The translations under genes were made by a program, and so were the position numbers. Below, piece by piece: positions 24,511 through 32,926 of a stretch of DNA of 44,648 bases (the stretch's first letter is position 1; each line of letters starts with the position of its first letter). The stretch is from an uncultured Collinsella sp. Its GTDB lineage: Bacteria; Actinomycetota; Coriobacteriia; Coriobacteriales; Coriobacteriaceae. The notes beneath the pieces were generated by a model. The model had not been told where the DNA came from and made no database searches. It worked only from the letters and a program-made list of their open reading frames with translations. The stretch spans positions 1 to 44,648 of the forward strand of contig UROC01000009.1 of the NCBI GenBank assembly GCA_900549345.1. The letters are read 5' to 3'.

Positions 24511-25359
24511 TTACGCCGCCGCGAACACTCCCAAGCCCGTTCCGATGATGCAGATTGCGAAGATGCCCAAGATGATCCAAATGGTCTTGACGCCCTTTTT
24601 ATAGAGGGCAACGCAAGCGAACGTTGCCAGCAAGGGCAGCAGACCGGGGAAGATCGAATCGAACAGATCCTGCAGGACAATCTCCGAACCACCCACGTCA
24701 AAGGTCAAAGCCGTGGACAGCGAGACCTGTGCCGCAATCATGGCGCCGATAACGGTCATTCCGAGGACACCGGCAGCATGCGTCATGCGAGACATAAGGT
24801 TGCTCTCTTCGGACTGCTGCAAAAACTTGGTTCCCAAGTCGTAACCCAGATGGGCGGCGACGATACGCGTTGCAAAGTTAATCACGGAGTAGATGAGCGC
24901 GTACACGATGGGGCCGAGCGGGTTGCCCGTCGAAGCGATGCCAATACCAATGCCGGCGGCAACCACGCGGAACGTACCCCAGTAGAACGAATCGCCGATG
25001 CCGGAAAGCGGTCCCATGAGGCCGACCTTCATGGCGTTAATCGAGGACGTGTCGAAGTTCTTATCGGCAGCCGCCTGCTCTTCCATCGAAACCGTTAGGC
25101 CGGCTACAAACGGAAGCACATGAGGCGTGATGTTAAAGAACTCGGTATGGCGATCGAGCGCCGCATAGTAATCGTCGTCGTTGGGATAGATCTTTCGCAA
25201 GGGCTTCTGAATGGTGTACATGAAGCCCATTGCCATCATCTTGTCGTACGACTGCGAGCACTGGCTCGTAAACTGGCGAAGGAACATGCTCCGATACATA
25301 TCGGGAGTCATAATCTCGTCCTTCTTGGCCTCTTTGAGGTCGGTATTCTGGATAGCCAT
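24511..25359 (-). CDS. PTS mannose-family transporter subunit IID
   Basis: Membrane subunit that, with IIC, forms the sugar channel of a mannose-family phosphotransferase system. The 282-residue protein has the family N-terminus (MTPDMYRSMFLRQFTSQCSQSYDKMMAMGFMYTI), the conserved VGLMGPLSGIGDSFYWGTFRVV segment, and hydrophobic helices in the C-terminal half (GLLPLLATFACVALYKKGVKTIWIILGIFAICII). ATG overlaps the IIC stop codon as TAATG, with AGGAGG inside the IIC end, so the two are translationally coupled. Last gene of SIS-IIC-IID. The substrate is inferred from the SIS gene, not from this protein. Confidence 0.93.
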   Translation of the reverse strand: MAIQNTDLKEAKKDEIMTPDMYRSMFLRQFTSQCSQSYDKMMAMGFMYTIQKPLRKIYPNDDDYYAALDRHTEFFNITPHVLPFVAGLTVSMEEQAAADKNFDTSSINAMKVGLMGPLSGIGDSFYWGTFRVVAAGIGIGIASTGNPLGPIVYALIYSVINFATRIVAAHLGYDLGTKFLQQSEESNLMSRMTHAAGVLGMTVIGAMIAAQVSLSTALTFDVGGSEIVLQDLFDSIFPGLLPLLATFACVALYKKGVKTIWIILGIFAICIIGTGLGVFAAA

Positions 25360-26132
25360 TAGAAGTCCTCCTCTTCATCTGCAGCAACCGTCTGCGGACC
25401 GGACGAGCCCTCGCGGAAGGCCAGGAGCAGCGCGACGCAAATGGCAGCTGCGGCGACGCCGACCACGTCCATCTTGAGGTAGATGACCATAATGAAGCCG
25501 ATGAACAGCCAAGGAAGAAGCTTGTTGTCGCCCATGGTCCTGATAAGGAGTGCGAAGCCGATGCAGACCATGACGCCGGATGCAACGTTGAGGCCGTCCA
25601 TCACAAACTGCGGAATCGCGTTGAGCGCATTGTTGATGAGGTCGGCACCAAAGAACAGCGAGCCAAACACCAGCAGTGCAGACGGAATGCCAATCGACAG
25701 CGGCACGATAGTCAGATGGTACAGATTCGCCTTGGCAAGATCACGATTTGCCAGAGCGGTCTCAATCTTCTTGCAGGCAAAGGCACCCGGAACGGCGTAG
25801 CAGAAGTTGCGCCACACCTGAAGGAAGACGGAGACGGGAAGGGCGAGCGCGACGGCAGTTGCCGTGCCCGTACCCGTAATGACGGCAAACGCGCAGCCAA
25901 GCACGCCGGAGGCATAGACCTCGGGAGGAACCGCCGCGCCGACCATGATGGCGCCCATGAACATGGACTCCAAAGCAGCACCGACGATAACGCCCTGCTG
26001 GACATCGCCAAGGATCAAGCCGACAAACAGGCTCGTAAACAGCGGACGACCAAGCATCGTAATGCCAAATAATTGCTCGTCCATGGACGCAATAAATGCG
26101 ACCAGTGCAACTAGAAGATACTGGACAACCAT
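25359..26132 (-). CDS. PTS mannose-family transporter subunit IIC
   Basis: Membrane channel subunit of the same PTS. The 257-residue product is strongly hydrophobic with about 6-8 helices and has the family features MDEQLFGITMLGRPLFTSLFVGLILGD, QQGVIVGAALESMFMGAIMVGAAVPPE and a C-terminal acidic tail (ADEEEDF). ATG at 26132 (MVVQYLLVALVAF) is preferred; the TTG three codons upstream sits directly against the GGGG that must act as the ribosome binding site. It follows the SIS gene by 81 bp, which contain a 13-bp hairpin, and overlaps IID by one base. Confidence 0.93.
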   Translation of the reverse strand: MVVQYLLVALVAFIASMDEQLFGITMLGRPLFTSLFVGLILGDVQQGVIVGAALESMFMGAIMVGAAVPPEVYASGVLGCAFAVITGTGTATAVALALPVSVFLQVWRNFCYAVPGAFACKKIETALANRDLAKANLYHLTIVPLSIGIPSALLVFGSLFFGADLINNALNAIPQFVMDGLNVASGVMVCIGFALLIRTMGDNKLLPWLFIGFIMVIYLKMDVVGVAAAAICVALLLAFREGSSGPQTVAADEEEDF

Positions 26133-26153
26133 TTCGATCAACCCCAGAAATAG

Positions 26154-26192
26154 GTCTGCAGGCGAGGCATTCTGCGCAGCTCGCCTGCAGAC
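26154..26192 (-). promoter_or_regulatory. Intercistronic hairpin between SIS and EIIC genes
   Basis: Perfect 13-bp stem GTCTGCAGGCGAG/CTCGCCTGCAGAC (26154-26166 with 26180-26192), 13-nt loop, no T-tract (CTATTTC follows on the minus strand). It sits 22 bp after the SIS stop codon and may stabilise or partly end the upstream mRNA. Confidence 0.6.
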
Positions 26193-26213
26193 AACCGCAG
26201 CAATTTGAGAGGA

Positions 26214-27248
26214 TTAGTAGTTCATCTGGTGATAGTAACGACGCGTGGTGAGCGGGTGGTTACGGACGTGCTCGAGATGGCAGCTCAGACGCTCGGTGAT
26301 GGTGTAGGTGACCATCGGGGAGACGATCTTGCGGAACTCGGGGTCGCTGAACGGCAGCTCGACCTCGGCGGTGTCAAACTTGTTCACGCGGACGTTGACG
26401 CCCTTCTCGTCGGCGAGCATGTGAGTGAAGTTGTCCACGCGGTCCATAAGCTTACGGGTGTCGTCCTCGCCGTAGAGCATGATGAGGCTCGTGCCCTCCT
26501 CGCACAGCTCGATGGTGCCGTGGAAGAACTCGGCGGCGTGGATGGACTTGGTCTTGATCCACTGCATCTCCTCGAGGATGCACATGGCGTAGTCGTAGGC
26601 CTCACCCCAGAGCATGCCGGAACCAATCACCATGTGGTAGTCGGTGTCCTTGAAGTCTTCGGCCATGGCGGCGCAGCGCTCGTCCTGAGCGTCCTTGGCC
26701 TTGATGAGGTACGGAGCGATGTTGCCGAACTCCTCCATGAAGGTGTCGTACTTGGGGAAGGCGCCGGCGTTCTTGAGGAAGCGGGCAACCAGCGTGATCT
26801 GGTAGGTGTAAATGGCCTCGCACAGGACGTCGTCCTCGGCGAAGCTGAAGAACTTGTAATCGGCGTACTCGGTGGCCGGGGTGTTGTCGTTGGAGACATA
26901 CATCAGCGTGCGGGCGCCCTGCTCCTGGCAGAACTTGGCAGCCTCAATGATCTCGGGGGTGGTGCCGGTACGGGTGGAGAAGACGCAGACCGAATCCTTG
27001 TTGAAGGTCTTGGGCGGGCACGCGAGGAACTCAGCGGCGATCTCGCAGTGGACGTCGACGTCGGCCGTGGTGGTCTCGACCCAATACTTCATCGGGAGCG
27101 TGTGGGCCCAGGTGCCGCCGCAGCCGATGAAGAAGATGTTGGAATAACCCTGCTCGCAGACCTCGTCCACGGCAGCCTCAATCTGAGGACGGAGAGCGAG
27201 GGCATCGCTCACAACCTTCTCGTAACGAGGCTCATCGAAATTGAACAT
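26214..27248 (-). CDS. SIS-domain deglycase, FrlB/GfrE-F like
   Basis: A 344-residue protein with two sugar-isomerase (SIS) domains. Domain 1 has IFFIGCGGTWAHTLPMKYWVE and VCVFSTRTGTTPEIIEAAKF. Domain 2 has HMVIGSGMLWGEAYDYAMCILEEMQW, SIHAAEFFHGTIELCEEGT, and the C-terminal HPLTTRRYYHQMNY, which resembles the HNPDERRYYG end of FrlB. FrlB and GfrE/GfrF cleave fructoselysine or glucoselysine 6-phosphate to glucose 6-phosphate and lysine; other SIS members act on amino sugars, so the substrate is an inference. ATG 27248 has AGGAG. It has its own promoter and heads an operon with IIC and IID, while IIA and IIB are just upstream. Confidence 0.8.
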   Translation of the reverse strand: MFNFDEPRYEKVVSDALALRPQIEAAVDEVCEQGYSNIFFIGCGGTWAHTLPMKYWVETTTADVDVHCEIAAEFLACPPKTFNKDSVCVFSTRTGTTPEIIEAAKFCQEQGARTLMYVSNDNTPATEYADYKFFSFAEDDVLCEAIYTYQITLVARFLKNAGAFPKYDTFMEEFGNIAPYLIKAKDAQDERCAAMAEDFKDTDYHMVIGSGMLWGEAYDYAMCILEEMQWIKTKSIHAAEFFHGTIELCEEGTSLIMLYGEDDTRKLMDRVDNFTHMLADEKGVNVRVNKFDTAEVELPFSDPEFRKIVSPMVTYTITERLSCHLEHVRNHPLTTRRYYHQMNY

Positions 27249-27298
27249 CCCTTACTCCTAACTCACTTGGATGAACCCTTCATTCATCCCATGACGTT

Positions 27299-27326
27299 AT
27301 AATACTTTATATAACTAACTATGCAA
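27299..27326 (-). promoter_or_regulatory. Promoter of the SIS-EIIC-EIID operon
   Basis: On the minus strand TTGCAT (complement of 27321-27326), a 16-bp spacer, then TATTAT (complement of 27299-27304), in AT-rich DNA about 50 bp upstream of the SIS start codon. It lies just after the EIIB terminator. Confidence 0.55.
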
Positions 27327-27360
27327 GAACTATTTCAGATTATTTTGATTTTTCTTCAAT

Positions 27361-27391
27361 AAAAAGCCCGCCGATCAAATGATCGACGGGC
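27361..27391 (-). terminator. Terminator downstream of EIIB
   Basis: Stem 27366-27377 with 27380-27391 (one mismatch), tight AT loop, then TTTTT on the minus strand (complement of 27361-27365). It splits the PTS locus into two transcription units, or lets part of the transcripts read through. Confidence 0.8.
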
Positions 27392-27442
27392 ATAGACATA
27401 GAGTGTCAGTTCAATAAATACCGAACACCAGCATGTTTTCGG

Positions 27443-27916
27443 CTAAAAAACGTCCTTGGCAAACACCTTAGCGTCATTGGGAACCTGACGGATTTCGATG
27501 GCCACGCCATCGCCCAGAAGCTCTTGGATATGCTCGGCATCTTTCTCGGTCGCGAAGATTGCAGGGGTCGGATGAAGCGTGGTCTCGGGGGTCTTTCGGG
27601 TTCCACCCAGATTGATCTCTTTGATGTCTTTGCAACCCTTAGCGAGACGATAGACATCTTCAATCGTCTCAGCGATGATAAACAGCGAATACTTGTCGGT
27701 AACGCCGCTGTTGAGCGCCTCGATAGCAGCGTCAACATCCTTGATGACGAGTTTAACGCCGTTGGGGCGGGCGAGCCTCAAGGCCGCCTTCCTCATGTCG
27801 TCTTTTGCCACAGCATCGCTGGCAAGCAGGATGCAATCCACATCCAAAGCGTGAGTCCAGGACATGGCAACTTGGCCGTGAATCAGTCGGTAATCAACTC
27901 TCGTAAGCTTAATCAT
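27443..27916 (-). CDS. PTS mannose-family subunit IIB
   Basis: Cytosolic phosphocarrier that passes phosphate from IIA to the incoming sugar. The 157-residue protein starts MIKLTRVDYRLIHGQVAMSW, with phosphorylated His13 in the RLIHGQV motif. It continues with ILLASDAVAKDDMRKAALRLA and the C-terminal RQVPNDAKVFAKDVF, both typical. ATG at 27916 is chosen on the family N-terminus, with GGAG 9 nt upstream; an ATG three codons earlier sits too close to that site. It follows IIA by 72 bp and is followed by a terminator. Confidence 0.93.
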   Translation of the reverse strand: MIKLTRVDYRLIHGQVAMSWTHALDVDCILLASDAVAKDDMRKAALRLARPNGVKLVIKDVDAAIEALNSGVTDKYSLFIIAETIEDVYRLAKGCKDIKEINLGGTRKTPETTLHPTPAIFATEKDAEHIQELLGDGVAIEIRQVPNDAKVFAKDVF

Positions 27917-27988
27917 CGTTATCATCTCCGCACGTGATAAAGGTAATGACAGGTATATGCCCCTAGCTGGGGCTCGAACCAAAACGAA

Positions 27989-28408
27989 CTAGAACTCTTC
28001 TTCCTCGGCGCCGGCAAGCATGTCCGCCGCCTCGCAAAGCTGAATAAACGAACGCGATCCCTCGACCGCGGCTTTGGCCTTGCCCGCATCCAGGGAGTCC
28101 AGCTGTGTAACCATTTCCACCAGCAGCGGCAAGTTCATTCCGGCGATCAGCGTAAACGATCCGTCGGTCTGCCTCTGAATGAATTCGTTGTTTACAGAGC
28201 CGCCAAAGATGTCAGTCACGACAAACCAAGAGTCGGCAGGGTCCCTCGTCTCCATCCATGCATCAATCAACGCCGCGACGTCCCTTGAATCGTCATCGAC
28301 ATAGGCGCACAGGCACTCGATTCGGTCGTTGGTGCCCATCAGAATCTCCAGAGAGCTTTTCATGCCTTGGGCGAGATAACCATGACTCGCTAGCAATATC
28401 TTATTCAT
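27989..28408 (-). CDS. PTS mannose-family subunit IIA
   Basis: Cytosolic phosphocarrier that accepts phosphate from HPr. The 139-residue protein starts MNKILLASHGYLAQGMKSSLEILMG, with the active-site His9. It also has VVTDIFGGSVNNEFIQR and GMNLPLLVEMV, characteristic of EIIA-Man. It ends in a run of Glu (AGAEEEEF). ATG at 28408 has GGAG 4 nt upstream. First gene of the IIA-IIB unit, directly downstream of the gntR gene on the same strand. Confidence 0.93.
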   Translation of the reverse strand: MNKILLASHGYLAQGMKSSLEILMGTNDRIECLCAYVDDDSRDVAALIDAWMETRDPADSWFVVTDIFGGSVNNEFIQRQTDGSFTLIAGMNLPLLVEMVTQLDSLDAGKAKAAVEGSRSFIQLCEAADMLAGAEEEEF

Positions 28409-28543
28409 AGTTCTCCAATACCAATAGGACGTACTATATTGTCATAACAAAGTATATTAGCAATCTACCCTACGTGGTGTGTCTATTTTCCAAATCCGCG
28501 AACGGTAACAATTGGTCGGTAAATCGACCAATCTATCTCTAAT
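28409..28543. other. gntR / EIIA intergenic region
   Basis: An AT-rich 135-bp gap expected to hold the EIIA promoter. On the minus strand TTGCTA is followed 17 bp later by AATATA. The stretch ACAATATAGTAC here resembles ACAATATAAGTC in the gntR upstream region (about 29299-29312), which may mark a shared operator for the GntR protein. Confidence 0.4.
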
Positions 28544-29248
28544 TTACAAATAGAACTTCAGTCGCTCGGTGCAGTACACCTGACGGGAGATGAAGAGCGG
28601 CTCGCCACTTGGGGCATAACGTCTATCGACAAACAGAAGCAGCGAAGAGTCCAGCTCCACGTTAAGGTATGCCGCCTCGAGCTCGCTCGCATAGCAGACC
28701 TCGAGCGTACGCGTGTTGGGACCCATCTTGATCCCCTGGCGATCGAGTACCGCCATCAGCGAATCATCGAGGGACTCATGCTCCAAAAAAGAAAGCGCCG
28801 CGGAATAGCTATTGGTTTCCAGCATCGTGGGCTTGCCATCCACAAGGCGCAGACGACGACTGCGCAATACCTTTTGGGTATCGTCTACGCCCAGGAACTT
28901 CGCGTCTCGCAGGCTTGGGAAGTCCCAGCCCATTTCGAGAACCCTGGTAGACGCCTGTTTGCCCGCAAGTTGGCACGAATGGGTAAAGCTCTCACGATCG
29001 TCCGCAGCATACATCTGAGTGTCCGACGAAACGAACGTGCCCTTACCGCGGGCCCTCTCAACAAGCCCAGCATCTTCCATTTCTTTAATTGCGGAGCGAA
29101 CCGTTATTCGGCTCACGCCAAATTGCTCGATAAGCTCCGCCTCGGTCGGAAGCTTATCTCCCGGGCGGTACGTGCCGTTGGCGATCGAATCAGAAAGCGC
29201 ACGAACAATCTGTTTGTACAGGGGGATAACGCTATTTGCTTCAACCAT
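28544..29248 (-). CDS. GntR-family (HutC/UTRA) regulator of the PTS locus
   Basis: A 234-residue transcription factor. The N-terminal winged helix spans about 10-75 (PLYKQIVRALSDSIANGTYRPGDKLPTEAEL, FGVSRITVRSAIKEME, VERARGKGTFV), and the C-terminal UTRA ligand domain spans about 85-234 (LRSRRLRLVDGKPTMLETN, FVDRRYAPSGEPLFISRQVY). ATG at 29248 is preferred with AAAGG 10 nt upstream; an ATG three codons earlier is too close to it. It lies upstream of the PTS genes on the same strand, so it most likely senses the phosphorylated PTS product and controls this locus (inference). Confidence 0.9.
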   Translation of the reverse strand: MVEANSVIPLYKQIVRALSDSIANGTYRPGDKLPTEAELIEQFGVSRITVRSAIKEMEDAGLVERARGKGTFVSSDTQMYAADDRESFTHSCQLAGKQASTRVLEMGWDFPSLRDAKFLGVDDTQKVLRSRRLRLVDGKPTMLETNSYSAALSFLEHESLDDSLMAVLDRQGIKMGPNTRTLEVCYASELEAAYLNVELDSSLLLFVDRRYAPSGEPLFISRQVYCTERLKFYL

Positions 29249-29522
29249 ATCAACCATACCTTTGCAAGGAATCAGCAGCTTATAGATAAATGACTTATAT
29301 TGTATTAGAACTTTTTAGCACTCCACGCCATTTCCTATAATGTTTCAGCAAACGAGGGGTTATTTTGCGTAAGCGGTGTAGAGTCCATCCATTTCCGCAT
29401 ACAGCTTCAATCTGATGGCGGTATATGCATCCGATAAACCGATTGATTTTTATCTTCTGTCTGTCTCTCAGTCATCCCTCGTCGTAGAGATGAATGTGAG
29501 GTGAGAGATACGTAGTTGACGC
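29249..29522. other. Divergent region, gntR / M16C peptidase
   Basis: Contains the gntR promoter region in AT-rich DNA (29280-29340) and, at 29462-29511, a degenerate ATCTCTC-type cluster like those at 24143 and 24307. It runs directly into repeat copy (b). No ORF with a ribosome binding site is seen. Confidence 0.45.
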
Positions 29523-29642
29523 ATGAGCGTGGATATTTGGACGGTTTTTGGGCTTTTGGCGGCCGATTTCGTCCGAAAATCCACGCTCATCCGGCGGGCG
29601 TCCGAATTTCCACGCTCGTGTGTCCGAAAATCCACGCTCGTG
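29523..29642 (+). repeat. GAGCGTGGA repeat element, full copy (b)
   Basis: GAGCGTGGA at 29525 is followed by three TCCACGCTC sites at 29580, 29609 and 29631, with offsets of 55, 29 and 22 bp. The first two sites form a hairpin whose stem extends through GGACG/CGTCC. Units after the hairpin read TCCGAA(A/T)(A/T)TCCACGCTCGTG. It ends 30 bp before a TATACT (29672-29677) that may be the -10 of the peptidase gene. Confidence 0.88.
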
Positions 29643-29729
29643 CGGCAGATTTGTCGAAGGCCCCATATGGGTATACTCTCGAGGATTCGACTCGATTCGC
29701 CCCCGCTGGGGCGCCAAAGGAGACTGCAT

Positions 29730-32700
29730 ATGCCCACTTCCTCAACCGACCCGCGCGCCGCCGCTGCCGCGCTGCTGGTTCCCGGTACCACCTGCCACGG
29801 TTTTGCCGTCGAGCGCTGCGAGACCGTGCCCGAGCTCGACTCGGACGCCTATGTGCTACGCCACACCACCTCGGGCGCTCGCCTGCTGTACCTGGCATGC
29901 GACGATGAGAACAAGGCCTTTGCCATTGGCTTTAAGACGCCGCCGGCCGATTCCACCGGCGTGTTCCATATTCTTGAGCACTCAGTGCTGTGCGGGTCGG
30001 CCAAGTTTCCCGTCAAGGAGCCGTTTGTCGACCTGATTAAGAGCTCCATGCAGACGTTCCTCAACGCCATGACCTACCCCGACAAGACCATCTACCCCGT
30101 TGCCACCACCAACGAGCAGGACCTGTACAACCTGATGGACGTGTACCTGGACGCGGTGTTCAACCCGGCCATCTATACCAAGCCCACCATTTTTGAGCAG
30201 GAGGGCTGGCACTACGAGCTGGACCTGCCGGAGAGCGCCGAGGGCGAAGGCGACAGCAGCTCCGCGAGCCTGCGCGAGGGCACGCTGCGCTATAACGGCG
30301 TGGTGTTCAACGAGATGAAGGGCGCGCTGTCCGACCCCATGAGCGTGCTGGACGACGCCGTCAACGCCGCGCTCTATCCCGACACCGCCTATGCGCACGA
30401 AAGCGGCGGCGACCCGCGCGCGATTCCCGCGCTCACCTACGAGCAGTTCCTGGACACGCATGCGCGCCACTACAACCCCTCCAACTCTTATATAACGCTC
30501 TACGGCGACCTAGATGTGGACCGCGCACTGGCGTTTTTGGACGAGCGCTACCTGTCGCAGCCGAGTGCCGCGAGCCGCCGCATGGACGCGGCCGTTGCCG
30601 CCGGCGAGGACCCGTCCGCGCTGGCGCCCAATCCGCTGGACGCGCAGGCACCCGTGACCTGCGAGTATAAGCGCGTCGAGATGACCACCACACCCGAGAA
30701 CGCCCTGGTGGGCCTGGGCCTTGTGTTGGGCAGCGCGCTCGACCGCAAACGCACGATCGCGGCGGATATCCTGTTCGAGGCACTGCTGGGCTCCAACGAA
30801 GCGCCGGTTAAGAAGGCCATTCTGGCCGCCGGCCTGGGCGGCAACGTGGTGAGCTACACCGCGGCCGAGAGTCTGCAGCCCTACGAGCTCATCATGCTGC
30901 AAAACGCGCAGCCCGGCGTGGCGCGCGAGCTGCGTCGCGTGTTCCAGAACGCCTGCCGCGACCTATGCGAGCATGGCGTTCCGCGCGAGCGCCTGGAAGC
31001 CATCATCAGCAGCAACGAATACGACCTGCGCCAGCGCGACTACGGTATCGCCGACGGCGTGGCCATTGCGTGCGACGCGCTGAGCACCTGGCTCTACGAT
31101 GACGACGCCGCGACGTTGGCGCTCAAGTACGGCCCGGTGTACGAGGAGCTGCGTAGCGAGCTGGACGGCAGCTATTTTGAGGACCTGCTGCGCGAGCTCG
31201 TGCTGGAAAACGACCACATGGCACTGGTCGAGTTGGTGCCGGTGGACGCCGCCGAGGGTTCGGAGGGTGCCGAGGCCGCCGAGCTGGCAGCCAAGCGCGA
31301 TGCCATGACCGATGCAGAGCTGGCCGATGTGGTCGAACGCACGGCCGCGCTGCGTGCCGCGCAGGAGGCGGAAGACACGCCCGAGGCCAAGGCCACGCTG
31401 CCGCGCCTGCGCGTGTCCGACATTGGCGAGGCGCGCCCCGAGCCACCGCTGGTCGTGGACACGACCGCACCCATCCCCTGCCTGCGCCACGGCATCCCCA
31501 CCAACCGTCTGGCCTACGCCATGCAGTATTTCGACCTGAGCTGCGTCGCGTTTGAGGACCTGCCCTATGTGACGCTGCTCTGCCGCCTGCTTAAGCAGCT
31601 GCCCACGCGCGAGCATTCGGCCGAGGAGCTCGATAACTTGCTCGCCGGCAAGCTGGGCTTTTTGAGCTTTACGACCGAGGTCATGACCCAACCCGACGTG
31701 GATGGCGTGCGCCCCTACCTGCTGGTGAGCGCCGGCGCCCTGTCCGAGAAGATCGATGCGCTGGCGAGCCTGCCGCGCGAGGTGTGGTCGAGCACGCTTT
31801 TGCTCGATGCCGACGCCGACCGCGTTCGCGACGTGCTCACGCAGATTCGTATTGGGCTTGAGCAGGGCTTTATCAACAACGGTCACTCGGCGGCGCTGGG
31901 TCGCGCGATGAGCTACAGCTCGCCTTCGGCCGTGGTGCGCGAGCAACTTTCGGGCGTGGACTTCTACCTGTTCCTGCGTGATCTACTCGAGCACTTTGAC
32001 GAGCGCCTGGACGGCCTGCGCGCCAAGCTTGCCGCGCTGGCAGACCGCATCTTTGTGGCCGATGGCTGCATGGCGAGCTTTACCGGCAGCGACGAGGACT
32101 TTGACGCATACTGGGATGCCGCGGGTAGCCTGGGGCTTGGCGCGGACGCGGGCGACGGTGCCCTTGCCGGCCGCGATGCGCTCGTGGTGCCGACGCCGTG
32201 TGACCGCCACGAGGCTTTTGTCATTCCCAGCGACATCTGCTTTGCCGCAAGCGCGTGCGACCCGCGCCGCCTGGGTATCGACGTGACGGGCGCCTGGGCG
32301 GTTGCCGCCAACGCGCTCTCCTACGACTACCTGTGGAACGAAATCCGCGTGAAGGGCGGTGCGTACGGCTGCGGATTCCGCGCGCCCGGCGAGCGCCAGG
32401 CGGCGTTCTACACCTACCGCGACCCGGCGATCGACCCATCGATTGAGCGCGTGGCGCGCGCAGGCGAATGGCTCGGCAACTTTGAGCCCGACGAGGCCGC
32501 CTTTGAGGGCTTTATCGTGAGCTGCGTGAGCGGCATGGACGCGCCGGTGAAGCCGTACGCGCTCACCAAGCGCCGCAACACGACCTACCTGGCCAGGCTC
32601 GATCCGCATGCACGCGAGGAGCGCCGCGCCCAGATGCTCGCCGCCACGCCCGGTGAGCTTCGCTCGCTCGGCGCCGACGTGACGCGCATCGCAGCCAAGT

Positions 32701-32780
32701 CGCCCACCTGCGTCTTTGGCGGCCGCGACGTCATCGCCAAGAGCAACGCCGGCTTTAACGTAGTCGACCTGATGGGCTAA
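29730..32780 (+). CDS. M16C zinc metallopeptidase (presequence-protease like)
   Basis: Large insulysin-superfamily peptidase expected to degrade short peptides inside a closed chamber. The 1016-residue length matches the M16C (PreP/CymA-like) group, in which two M16 halves are joined in one chain. The inverted zinc motif HxxEH is HILEH (His80, Glu83, His84), within STGVFHILEHSVLCGS. The next family block is KEPFVDLIKSSMQTFLNAMTYPDKT, and FEQEGWHYEL provides further conserved glutamates. No signal peptide is visible, so it is likely cytosolic. ATG at 29730 has AAAGGAG 7 nt upstream; the open frame before it only reads through repeat (b). Confidence 0.93.
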   Translation: MPTSSTDPRAAAAALLVPGTTCHGFAVERCETVPELDSDAYVLRHTTSGARLLYLACDDENKAFAIGFKTPPADSTGVFHILEHSVLCGSAKFPVKEPFVDLIKSSMQTFLNAMTYPDKTIYPVATTNEQDLYNLMDVYLDAVFNPAIYTKPTIFEQEGWHYELDLPESAEGEGDSSSASLREGTLRYNGVVFNEMKGALSDPMSVLDDAVNAALYPDTAYAHESGGDPRAIPALTYEQFLDTHARHYNPSNSYITLYGDLDVDRALAFLDERYLSQPSAASRRMDAAVAAGEDPSALAPNPLDAQAPVTCEYKRVEMTTTPENALVGLGLVLGSALDRKRTIAADILFEALLGSNEAPVKKAILAAGLGGNVVSYTAAESLQPYELIMLQNAQPGVARELRRVFQNACRDLCEHGVPRERLEAIISSNEYDLRQRDYGIADGVAIACDALSTWLYDDDAATLALKYGPVYEELRSELDGSYFEDLLRELVLENDHMALVELVPVDAAEGSEGAEAAELAAKRDAMTDAELADVVERTAALRAAQEAEDTPEAKATLPRLRVSDIGEARPEPPLVVDTTAPIPCLRHGIPTNRLAYAMQYFDLSCVAFEDLPYVTLLCRLLKQLPTREHSAEELDNLLAGKLGFLSFTTEVMTQPDVDGVRPYLLVSAGALSEKIDALASLPREVWSSTLLLDADADRVRDVLTQIRIGLEQGFINNGHSAALGRAMSYSSPSAVVREQLSGVDFYLFLRDLLEHFDERLDGLRAKLAALADRIFVADGCMASFTGSDEDFDAYWDAAGSLGLGADAGDGALAGRDALVVPTPCDRHEAFVIPSDICFAASACDPRRLGIDVTGAWAVAANALSYDYLWNEIRVKGGAYGCGFRAPGERQAAFYTYRDPAIDPSIERVARAGEWLGNFEPDEAAFEGFIVSCVSGMDAPVKPYALTKRRNTTYLARLDPHAREERRAQMLAATPGELRSLGADVTRIAAKSPTCVFGGRDVIAKSNAGFNVVDLMG

Positions 32781-32793
32781 CCACAGCAAGCAA

Positions 32794-32830
32794 AACCACT
32801 ACAAAGGGGACAGGCCCCTTTGTAGTGGTT
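32794..32830. repeat. REP-like hairpin R1, left of hicAB
   Basis: Perfect 16-bp stem AACCACTACAAAGGGG/CCCCTTTGTAGTGGTT with loop ACAGG, 14 bp after the peptidase stop codon. No T-tract follows on the plus strand. It nearly matches R2 at 33531 on the other side of hicAB. Confidence 0.88.
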
Positions 32831-32837
32831 CGAACAC

Positions 32838-32866
32838 TTGTTCTATACGTACACATGTTCTATAGT
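32838..32866 (+). promoter_or_regulatory. hicAB promoter
   Basis: TTGTTC (32838-32843), 17-bp spacer, TATAGT (32861-32866). The two hexamers lie in a direct repeat TGTTCTATA (32839 and 32856, 17 bp apart). About 60 bp upstream of hicA. Confidence 0.6.
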
Positions 32867-32891
32867 ATGGGTGATTGCATCGGATCTAAAT

Positions 32892-32912
32892 TGCAACTAG
32901 AATATAGTTGCA
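32892..32912 (+). promoter_or_regulatory. Candidate HicB operator
   Basis: Perfect inverted repeat TGCAACTA-GAATA-TAGTTGCA, between the hicAB promoter and the hicA start codon. Its place and symmetry fit the autoregulatory operator usual for hicAB. Confidence 0.6.
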
Positions 32913-32926
32913 GAATGTGAGGCGGG

